Positions 56,001 to 64,000 of a stretch of 64,000 bases of DNA are shown here, in pieces. The stretch lies in the NCBI GenBank assembly GCA_014529385.2, contig CM043950.1, positions 81,168,843 to 81,232,842 on the forward strand, given 5' to 3'. A model generated the notes under the pieces. That model saw nothing but the letters and a program-made list of their open reading frames with translations, was not told the origin of the DNA and did no database searches. Each line of letters starts with the position of its first letter. The first letter of the stretch is position 1. The translations under genes and the position numbers were made by a program. This stretch comes from Adiantum capillus-veneris. Its lineage: Eukaryota > Streptophyta > Polypodiopsida > Polypodiales > Pteridaceae.

Positions 56001-57308
56001 AAACTGTTTGCCCTGGGACCCTTTCTTGTGGCTATTAAATCCATCGGAATCTCCCTTTGACAGATTGCTGGCCACTCTCGCATTCTCTATCAACTGAAAC
56101 ATATTCATGACAGTAGTCTTTGTGCAATAGTCCCTGATTTTCTTGGGCAATCCGCAACAGTACTTCTCAATTTGTTCTGACAATGGCACAAACCTGTAAG
56201 AGGTGACTGGCAACAGTGCGGCCCAAAACTGTTTATTGTACTCTTCCAAGTTCGCACACTGTTTAGCATTCAACTCGTGCCATTCTGTCATCACATCCAC
56301 TTCAAAAGTGTTTGTCAACCATGCAAGCGCAAAAAGTTGTTTGAATTGGACCCACGTTGTTGGGGCTTGACCCTGGTTCAACAATGCGGTCCACCATTGA
56401 AGCGCATTCCCTTTCAAGAAAGTGGCAGCCTTGCGTATCTTTGAAGATTCCGTGAAGTTTCCTCCAGCATAAGCTGCATCGAACTGCTGTATGAAGGTCA
56501 AAGCCTTCAATTGATCCTCAGTTCCTCTGAAAGTTTCAAACTTCACTCCCTGCCCACCTTCCTTGTAATCCTTAAGTTGAGTCAAAGGAGCCACATTATC
56601 ATAAACAAGTGCTTGTAACAGTGGTGCTCCATGAGTGTTCATTCCAGCACTCGCATCAACTGTTTTCCCTGTCATATCTGCATTTTGTACGTATGGCTGC
56701 GAAAAACTAGCCATACCAAATTGTGTTCCAGGCACTCGAAACTGGCCATAGGCACCCTGAAAATTTGGTTGGACACCCATGTTCGCGTACATAGGGTTAC
56801 CCATGCCTGTTTGCATTGTCCCGAACACATTCCCTGGCATATAACCTGTGGAAGGTCCAGCCATAGCTTGAAACACTGAACCACCTCCAAAATAACCAGG
56901 ATAAGTATTAGGTAATGGAAGGGTCTGACGCATAGCCTGTTCATTGCTCCTTTGACCATTCACAAAAGGTTCCTGTCCAGCTAAAGCAAGTTGCTTTGGA
57001 TCATTGGACACCGCTAGTTGCTCAACCACATGGGCTTTCCCTCGAGCATCATGAGTCCTCTGCGCATTGGAAATCTCCTTTTCTTGCAACGGCTCAGTCA
57101 TGCCCTGTGTAGGAGGCTGAAAACCCTGTGTCGGAGCCTGTAAGAATTCCTGCATCCTTGGGTTGTTAGCCAACTGCTGAAACATGTCCATGCAACAACG
57201 CAGTTGAGTTCTAAACAACCTGTCCTCTTCTTGAAGAGTCGAAGGAACTTTCTCCGTGCCATGTGAGGAAGATCCCTCTTCAGGTACTTGGTCTCTCTTC
57301 TCTGCCAT
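52959..57308 (-). pseudogene. Gypsy-C gag-pol polyprotein
   Basis: One frame of 1459 codons is open from 57338; the first ATG is residue 11 (57306-57308), which I prefer as start. Positions count from the open frame: gag 1-500, CCHC knuckle CYICEQEGHFANEC 507-520, protease DPGA 578-581, RT about 770-960 with FFDD at 917-920 and MPFGLTNAPATF, RNase H about 1055-1175 (CDACGHSLGAVL, DHQTLRYF), integrase zinc finger about 1246-1290 (GHRGIDATMKG, CLVCQ) and core from MDFIFDLP (Asp1317). The second catalytic Asp, normally in S-D-R-D-P-R, is Gly1376 (codon 53211-53213). Glu is at 1412. The frame ends out of phase after a deletion. It is translated as one gag-pol frame without an internal stop. Confidence 0.95.
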
Positions 57309-57380
57309 AACGACAAGCTCTGTGTTGCTTTCACCCACAACAATCCACGCTGCACTTTTTGAAGAAAAAGTGACTATCCC

Positions 57381-57393
57381 GTCGATGGAACCA
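57381..57393 (-). promoter_or_regulatory. Gypsy-C primer-binding site
   Basis: The minus strand reads TGGTTCCATCGAC directly after the 5' LTR. It begins TGG as expected for a tRNA 3' end, but it is not the Met type, and I cannot name the tRNA. Confidence 0.75.
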
Positions 57394-58937
57394 TGTAACC
57401 GGCCTGTACAACGTAGAGGGCGGTACTATTTCAATTACCTGTTAACTTTACACAGAGCACTGAGAAGGGAAGAGAACACAGTTGCGTCCAGCGACTAGAA
57501 TGTCACTGCGCACACGAGACCGACACCCTGTAGGCCCCAAAGACTGGCGCCCCTTTCGGTCTTTCTTTATTCGAATTAAAGTAGACGATCCAACCACTTC
57601 GCACAAGCTTTCACAAAGCTGTCCAAACCTGGCGAGGGCTGAAAACGCAGGTTTTCGACCTGATTTTGGCAACATAACGGCGCAAAAACCCCTGTAGGTC
57701 AAAAACACCTGTCTAGGACGGATTCCCTCGCTATCTGGAAGCTTTCTGGTGAGCTGTCACAGAATTTCAGCGGGCTGTAATTCCCTGTTTTTCACTGCCG
57801 GGTGCCCAAAAGCTTGTACACGCATCCCAAGGCTCTCACGAGGCTCCCCCAGTGTTCCCTTGCAGTTTAGGTGCGAAACCCTAAACCTGCAGAAAAACAC
57901 AGCAGGCTGTAATTCGCTGTTTCGGATCTTTTTTAGCGGAGCGAACACGCCTACGCGTGTCCCAAGGGCTCCCGCACGCAATGGGACAGTTCCCCTGTGA
58001 ATTGGACGAGTTTTCACGCGAGAAAACTCTCCGAACTCGCAATCTTTCGCGATGGAACTGTGCGTACCTGTGGGGGATTAGCAATTAGCTAATCCGGTTC
58101 CTGTTCAGAAGGCTCTTGCCTTGGCAAACGCGCATAAACCCCCAGAACTGTACATGTTCAACTGAGTAGCCCACTAGTGAGGCATAACATACTGTACGTA
58201 GGGGAGAAAGAGAGCAGTATGTAGCGTGCGGGGCATCACTCCCGTCACCGTACTGTGCATAGAGGGCAAGGTAAGCATTCCATAGCTGTTGTACCTGCTA
58301 CAATCCACCTGAGGCTGAAAATGGCGCCCCCTTTGTTGATATGCAACTCGTTTTTGCCTCCCAGAATGGCAGAATCGCTCACAGGCTGACACGTCGCCCA
58401 GTTTCCGAGTTTGGGCTTTCCCTGCTAAAAATATCTCAATTGGTGCGTCAGTTGACTTGGCAGCAGAGCAATAAAATGTTCCCCTTGTCATTCCAGAGCT
58501 AATGACGCGAACACATTTTTCGGTCAAAAATAGCAGTTCCCTAAATTTTAGGAGATGCTTCCATGGCGTCCCTATCGGTCTCCTGACCATCATTGAAGAC
58601 TACCATTTTACCAACATCTACAATGTGGGTTAATTTACTGGCCCCTTTCAACTTATAAAGTTGTAGTGACTTGACGAGTGGCCCAGACTTCATTTGGCGC
58701 ACACAGGCTTCCATACTCATCAGAATTCAGTGCTAACTGGCCCGACAAGTCCCAGACTGACCGACCCAGACTCCCGATGTGAGAAACCTATTCGGCCGTA
58801 GCCGTTTCACACTGGCCATGCAATGTCCACTTGCACCTTTTCAAGGGTTCCGGGGAAAACAAGTAAAAATAAAATAAATAAAAATATATAGTACTTATTT
58901 ACGGAAGGCAACAGAAAAAATACACCTCCCGGTGACA
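57394..58937 (-). repeat. Gypsy-C 5' LTR
   Basis: 1544 bp, same length as the 3' LTR, with only scattered substitutions between them; next to the primer site. The conserved motif is at 57535-57561 with one change. Confidence 0.96.
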
Positions 58938-59753
58938 AAAACCCTAAACTTGCAAATACATAGCAAGCTATAATTTACTGTTTTGGGCTCCATTTCACAT
59001 GTCGGTCACATTTGTAGCAAGCCCTCGAGCTTGGCACTTGTAGGGCTATTTGCCCTTTGAATTGGACGAGATTTCTCGCGTGAAATCTCTCCGAGTTCAC
59101 CTGTACCTATGGGGGATTAGCAATTAGCGATCCAGTACCTGCGCAAGAGGCTCTTGCCTTGACAATCGCGCATGAACCCACACAATTACTGTACACGCAA
59201 ATGAAAATCCCGCGGGGCATCATGTTTCTATATTCAAAGGAGCAGAGAGGTGCACGAGAGCGGAATCATTGTGCTACATAAGACAAGGGAGAAGGTAAGC
59301 TTTCCATTGAAGCTGTGATCACCTGCACCCACTACACACACACAGTAGTTCATAAGGAGCTTCAATTCAGCCCCATATCAAATTTGGGCATCCCCGCTTG
59401 CTGATGAGTGTGGCAAATTCACGTGGAGCTGCCATGTGTCCACTTTGCCTCTTTTGAGTTAATTTCCTAGTACCCACCAACTTATAAGTGTCGCATGGGG
59501 CCTAAATGACTTGAACTGAGCCTAGACATAATTTAGTCTTTCACTGCTCGGATTTTAGTGCCGATTGGCCCGACTATCTCGTGGTGACCTGCCCTTCACT
59601 GCTGCGGGTGAAACTCTTGGCCGTAGGCCGTTTCACATTGGCCATACAATGTTCGACCATTTGTGACTTCAAAAAGAGGGTCCCAAAAATTAAATAAAAA
59701 TCAAGGAAAAGGAACCAAAAACTAAGGTTAGTGGTTGCCACAGCCTCATGACA

Positions 59754-61416
59754 TCGGACTTGTCAATAGGAATATAATGATGTGCATAGTCCCTCTTTCT
59801 ATTGCTTTATTGACGAGCAATGTAACGATAGGAGTAAGGGTTCCTGCTATGTGGATGGTGTGCTCGCTCTATAATTCTCCTCATGCATGGCTAATGTCTA
59901 CGCCCTGAAGGAGGAGAATATTTTCTTTGGAGCTTTGTGTGCCCTCATCTACAAGGAATGAAATTTCTCTTTGGAGCTTTATGTGGCCTCATCTAGGAGG
60001 GTTTTTGGCCTCCCCCAAAGGGGGGAGGCCCTAGTGATGGTTTCCCTTTTTGCTAATGAAAAAGAGAAGATTTTTTAAAAAAAATATAACATTTTATTTT
60101 TAGATGTTTTTGGCCTGCCCAAAGGGCTAAGGCCATAGTGATGTGTTCCCTTTTTGTTAGTGAAAAACGTTATATGTATTTTAAAAAATAAAATATAAAA
60201 TGAAAATGTTTGATTAGTGAGTGATGTAGTGAGCATGAGAAGGTTACGAGTGACAGTTAGTCATGTTTTCTCTCAAAAGATATTGAGATAAGATTTTTCC
60301 AAGATTTTATTATTGAATGTGGTCATAATTTGAGTCTGGCTCCTCTTTTCTCGTGCAACCTCCATGACCAAGTGTCCGGTTTGTAAAAAGTTTAGAGGTT
60401 TTCAGTGATTGGTTTCTTAAGTTCGTGAATCGTGCAGATAGAGATAATGTCGAGCGAATGATGGAGGGGGACAGCAGTTAAACCCGAGGAGGGGGCAGAC
60501 TGTTTCCCACTCGAAAGGAAAATCTTTAATCTTTAATCTCCTGTTGAGGTGCACTCTCTCATGTTGAGTAGTTTGCACCATGTTTGGATGAGGACCGAGG
60601 TGCTTCTTGTGTCGATCGTTGCCCTCAGTTTCATGAAGCCAGGGGACGTATGCAAAGCATGAGCAAGGAGCAGCATTAGCAGCAAATGGAGCTGTGCATG
60701 CAGGAGCACTAGGCAATGTGGCAGTAAATGGTCCACAAGGGGGTCAGAGCAGGAATGATCCATAGCTGAAGGCATACTATAATGACTGTTAAATTTATTA
60801 GCAAGAGAGAAGCCGAACCACTTGCTATCGATACTAGGTGAAGTAGTAGCCGTTATAGTAATACCCTGAATTTCTAGCTGCATCAGACTCACTTCTATAA
60901 TGTTGTGCAGGCACTGACCTCGATCTTACACTCAGCGAGCATGGCTCATGACGATTCACGCAAGGGCTGAGCCTGTAGATTCTATAACAGGCAGTACTAT
61001 TACCTAATTGTTGTATAAGCAGGAGTAGTATGCCAATGGATTACGGGGCATCTGCCTTGGACTTCCAGGTTATATTCTCTCGAGTCTCGCAGTCTCCATT
61101 TCTAGAAAGGGGGGCCTGGGCCTCGGCCACAGCTGCCTGCTAATTCTATCAGTTTGTTGGCGCCGACGCTCCTGATCCTATATAGCCACCCGGCCTGTAC
61201 CAATGATCTCGCCTCTGATCCACACTTAAATGGGCGCCTCTGCCTTGCGATAATAAATTAGGGCCTGCTTAATTTTCTGATTGCCTTTCTTTTCCCTGCT
61301 TAAAAGTCCCCTCTCACCCTTCTCTCTTTTGCGATTTCTTCTTGCAGGCCAGGGGCAGCAGCAATACGAAGAGAGATGCACTCACTCTTTATAGAACCGT
61401 TGTCTCTCTCTCTCTC
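59754..61416. other. non-coding stretch with hairpin-bearing repeat
   Basis: No recognised protein. 59928 and 59969 each start a copy of CTTTGGAGCTTT(G/A)TGTG. Hairpin units lie at 60007-60030 and 60112-60134. Minus-strand frames at 60417-60716 and 60533-60892 overlap each other in different phases and show no domain. A polypyrimidine-AG (TTTCTTCTTGCAG) at about 61334-61346 resembles a 3' splice site, but no exon could be assigned. Confidence 0.4.
60007..60134. repeat. two hairpin-containing repeat units
   Basis: 60007-60030 is GGCCTCCCCC, a short loop, then GGGGGGAGGCC, a near-perfect inverted repeat. 60112-60134 is an imperfect version. Both are followed by TAGTGATG, TTCCCTTTTTG and A-rich DNA, so they look like two copies of a retroposon 3' end. 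Confidence 0.75.
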
Positions 61417-62850
61417 GCATGGTTGATCTCCGACTCTCCGGAGGGGATGCAACGTCACTTAGATGCTTTGCATAGGTTTGCCCAGGAAAGTGGTTTGTCT
61501 GTCAACCTTGGTAAAACCAAGGTCATGGTATTTAATACCACCCCACAGTGGATCAAGAGGTCAGCGCCCGCATTCACATACAGCCAGGAGAAAGTGGAGT
61601 ATATAGATGCTTACACTTACCTTGGAGTGGTTTTTAGTGGGCCATCATTTTCATTGAGGAGGAGAGCAGAGTCTAGATTGACCAGAGCCCATGCAGCATT
61701 GGGTAGATTGGAAAGGATGTGTTCACAGGTTCAGTTTCAGGAGCCTCGGACGAAGCTCTGGCTCTTTAACACTTTGGTGGCTTCTACATTGCTTTATGGA
61801 GCTGAGATTTGGGGACCTTCATTGGATCATCACGGGAGGACAGGCCGCACTGATGGATGGTGGGACATGGAGAAGCCTCTGGTCTCTATGATCTCGCGGC
61901 TCATTAGAGCTAAGGCTTCAGTACCACGTGCTATTGTCCGAGCAGAGCTAGCTGCCCCCCCACTAGTGGTTGAGGCGCTCACCAGATCTGTCTCCTTCAT
62001 ACACCGCATGTGGGAACTTCCCAGAGACAGATATGCCCGCCTTGCACTTGAGTCCTCTTGACAGCTAGCCATGCAGGGAGATACAGCATGCTGGTATGGG
62101 GAGATGACATCATGGTTTCAGGCGCATGGGTTCAGCATAGACAGATTGCCTCCCTTCCAGTACTCACTGGATGCACCCTCTCTGACTCTTACACAGTCCG
62201 AGATCACCAGGCTCATCCGCCAGGACCTGACTCAGCTAGACACCAGGAGGACATGGATAATGCCAGCACAGGAGCTGGGCACGAAGATGGCTTTCTACAG
62301 AGAGCATCTTCTCCAGCTTGCGGAGGACAGTTTTGTGACGAGGCCCAGATACATGGACAACCACTTGTCTCATGGGATACGATGTGCTATTGGCTAGATA
62401 AGCACATCTTCACACCAGCTGCGAATCGAGACTGGGAGATACAGCGGAGTACCAGCAGAGGCCAGGACATGCCCCCTGTGTGACATCGAGCCTGAGACAA
62501 AGTTGCACTACACATGCCACTGCCCCGTCTACTACGAGATGCGAGGCCGCTTCCATTGCTTGTTCAGAGAGGGCTTTGGACCAGTCTCCAAAGTCATGTG
62601 GTATGAGGATCAGAGATGCCTGGGTTTGTTTTTGCTCGAGCTACACAGACACACAGAGAGCTTGATGAGAGGAGAGGCTAGCCAGTCTCAGAGACAAATC
62701 ACAGACTTCTTTAGAGCTACCACTGGACACCCGGAGGAGCTACTACCACAGCAGAGCTCGTCGCCTCACACCAGAGGCACATTGATCAACCGAGCGACCG
62801 AGCTGGGGAGATCCAGACGCCCACGACTGCGGAGGATTACACAGCATTGA
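61417..62850 (+). pseudogene. LINE RT C-terminal part and terminal zinc knuckle
   Basis: A single frame with two nonsense codons (TGA 62059-62061, TAG 62395-62397). It begins LISDSPEGMQRHLDALHRFA, which directly follows the missing RT active site. It continues with GLSVNLGKTKVMVFN (RT thumb-side motif), YLGVVFSG, LYGAEIWGP, then after the second stop RIETGRYSGVPAEARTCPLC and a C-x2-C...H-x4-C-type knuckle (CPLCDIEPETKLHYTCHC) and CPVYYEMRGRF. This layout is that of LINE elements with a C-terminal Cys-His domain. The upstream endonuclease and most of RT are absent. Confidence 0.88.
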
Positions 62851-63080
62851 CGGAGGCTGCATTAGAGGATTCGGATCACTTTGGCCCGACATGCACGACA
62901 CCCGGTCAGACTACTGACCATGGAGGAGATGATGAGATCCGCCAGCAACCGATGCTGAATCTCTTGTGATTTTGTCATCTTGTTACTCTGACTTTGTATC
63001 AGATCCACCACATTGTAACTTTTTGGTCTCATAGGTTACTTTGGCCTTTTGAAGACGTTAATATAACATTTCATTTCATT

Positions 63081-63083
<3 letters not shown>
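61417..63083 (+). mobile_element. 5'-truncated LINE (non-LTR retrotransposon)
   Basis: The 3' part of a LINE pol gene plus 3' untranslated region. Coding starts abruptly just after the position of the RT catalytic motif, and the 3' end runs into TTTCATTTCATTTCAT and then a (CT)n tract. The extreme 3' part recurs inverted at 35235-35680. A truncated 5' end is typical of target-primed reverse transcription. I could not identify a target duplication. Confidence 0.88.

Positions 63084-63157
<74 letters not shown>
63084..63157. repeat. (CT)n microsatellite at LINE 3' end
   Basis: About 37 pure CT units directly after the LINE tail. Confidence 0.97.
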
Positions 63158-63161
<4 letters not shown>

Positions 63162-63388
63162 TCTGTGCTTTAATCTGGCAATTCTATCGGTTTCAATTTT
63201 AATCTACCTAGCCTAGAACCTGCGCACGAATTGTTCCACGATTTAATTAAATGGCCCGTCGCATTGATGAGACCACACTCAAAGAGACACTGAACCTAGG
63301 ACACATCACACCCAGCTAAACCAACGCTCTAATGCCGTGCTTGTTTGCCTCTTGTAGGCTTGGGATGGATGGGCTATGTTTGTGTTGA

Positions 63389-63613
63389 CTCCTGGCCCGG
63401 ACCTGGATGGTTATGCGGGAGGAGTATTAAGAAGTCTGAGCAATGGTTACTCTTAGCACCTCCAAACGATGCAGGCTACGGTCTTGGGGGGCGTTTGGTT
63501 GTAAAAGGCCTCTATATCTCCCGGCCCGGACCTTTTTAGGTTATGCGGGAGGAGTGATGAGGGAGTCGTTGAATATCTCCCAGGCCGAACCTTGTTAGGT
63601 TATGCGGGAGGAG
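63389..63613 (+). repeat. three copies of a 36-nt hairpin unit
   Basis: Copies at 63389-63424, 63518-63554 and 63577-63613 share CTCC(T/C)(G/A)G(G/C)CC, GGTTATGCGGGAGGAG. Each can fold with an outer CTCCxG/CGGGAG stem and an inner ACC/GGT stem. Spacers differ in length and sequence. No gene is attached. Confidence 0.85.
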
Positions 63614-63816
63614 TGTTCATCGGCGATTTATGTTTCTATGTCTTCTAACATGCATATGTAAGCATTTGTGTTGCATTGTGATGTGCCCGCTACTACTGAA
63701 TATTCCTAATTGGATGAGATTGCCTAGGTATGTAATTTTTTAGTGCATCAAGACACCCGTGGAACATCAGTACGGTCTGGGTGTGATGGCTAATTTTACT
63801 ACGCCGGAATATCAAG

Positions 63817-64000
63817 TGTAACAGACTTGGACACTCCAAGTCAAGAATCAATCGCAACAGCACCAAATAACCACTTCAAAACAATTCACAGATCACAATA
63901 GATTTGCACTGGCCCGGCGGAGTTCCGTGCCTAGAGATATTGGCCCCAAAGACTGGCGCCCCTTTCGGTATTTCTTTTTATATTAATCAAATCAAAGTAC
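63817..64000 (-). repeat. start of another related Gypsy-type LTR
   Basis: Begins TGTAACAGACTT, as Gypsy-C LTRs begin TGTAA, and carries the conserved 27-nt motif at 63944-63970 followed by TTTCTTT. It runs off the window. Orientation is inferred from the motif. Confidence 0.6.

Larger units (their letters stand above)
50567..58942 (-). mobile_element. chromodomain Ty3/Gypsy element C (insert 50572-58937)
   Basis: 8366 bp with equal 1544-bp LTRs (50572-52115 and 57394-58937; TGTAA...GTGACA) and a perfect 5-bp duplication AAAAC at 50567-50571 and 58938-58942. A primer site and polypurine tract are in place. The minus strand encodes gag-pol in one long frame ending in a chromodomain, the mark of chromoviruses, whose integrase is thought to target chromatin. 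LTR identity is very high (a 139-codon frame is identical in both), so it is the youngest insertion here. Even so, integrase has lost a catalytic Asp and about 100 bp. Confidence 0.97.
50201..59753 (-). repeat. old Gypsy-type LTR split by Gypsy-C (parts 50201-50571 and 58938-59753)
   Basis: 58943-59753 aligns with the Gypsy-B 3' LTR fragment at 36436-36946 and ends TGACA. 50201-50571 aligns loosely with the first half of the Gypsy-C LTR (GATTTTGGCACCATAAC against GATTTTGGCAACATAAC). The 5-bp duplication AAAAC at the two junctions shows that they were continuous before Gypsy-C inserted. It may be a solo LTR or the missing part of the Gypsy-B 5' LTR. Confidence 0.75.

Noticed and set aside
55453-56097. 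plus-strand frames inside Gypsy-C gag (55453-55818, 55825-56097)
   Set aside because: Antisense shadows of the gag-protease coding region.
61334-61416. 3' splice site followed by an exon
   Set aside because: TTTCTTCTTGCAG is a good acceptor by eye, but what follows is truncated LINE sequence, not a recognisable exon.

Overview
The window looks like intergenic, transposon-saturated chromosomal DNA of a land plant. The evidence is plant-type Copia and chromodomain-Gypsy retrotransposons, initiator-Met-tRNA primer sites, long (GA)n/(CT)n microsatellites and several broken pentatricopeptide-repeat (PPR) gene copies. The PPR style and repeat density would suit a large genome such as a fern, but that is an inference. 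I see no intact host protein gene, no tRNA or rRNA gene, and no bacterial-type features.

Layout. 1-1893: unassigned DNA with one (AC)n/(AG)n tract and a small unassigned ORF. 1894-7429: a full-length but dead Copia element (TSD AGAGG). 7435 to about 18190: a decayed Ty3/Gypsy element on the minus strand, interrupted by a 1.85-kb non-autonomous LTR element at 13776-15621 (TSD CATTG) that seems to carry a piece of a host gene. About 18200-27200: low-coding DNA with many microsatellites, a weak LTR pair, and a PPR pseudogene at about 21945-22640. 27221-31430: a duplicated repeat; one copy is interrupted by a Copia element lacking its reverse transcriptase (27355-30775, TSD CTAAC), the other is the empty site. 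31430-34300: a sequence shared with 39880-40960, an Arg/Asp/His-rich broken reading frame and a MITE. 34325-36440: an inverted and a direct duplication around (GA)n tracts, PPR debris and a LINE fragment.

36436 to about 47470: a second decayed Gypsy element on the minus strand, split by a 4.17-kb pol-less LTR element (37662-41831, TSD ATTGT) and by a 1.6-kb solo-LTR-like insert (44560-46162, TSD CTATC). 47439-49498: a plus-strand reading frame with three stops, then a broken minus-strand frame. About 50200-59753: an old LTR split by the best preserved element, an 8.37-kb chromodomain Gypsy (50572-58937, TSD AAAAC). 59754-64000: hairpin repeats, a 5'-truncated LINE with a (CT)n tract, three hairpin units, and the start of another related LTR.

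How it fits together: these are nested parasites rather than a cooperating gene set. Five insertions can be proven from matching 5-bp target duplications. All complete polyproteins carry nonsense codons, frameshifts, deletions or catalytic changes, so any element still mobile would need proteins from elsewhere. The most unusual items are the retropepsin-like domain downstream of an integrase (8292-8795), host-gene capture in a miniature LTR element, a 27-nt motif conserved between otherwise divergent LTRs, and a triplet of hairpin units near the right end.
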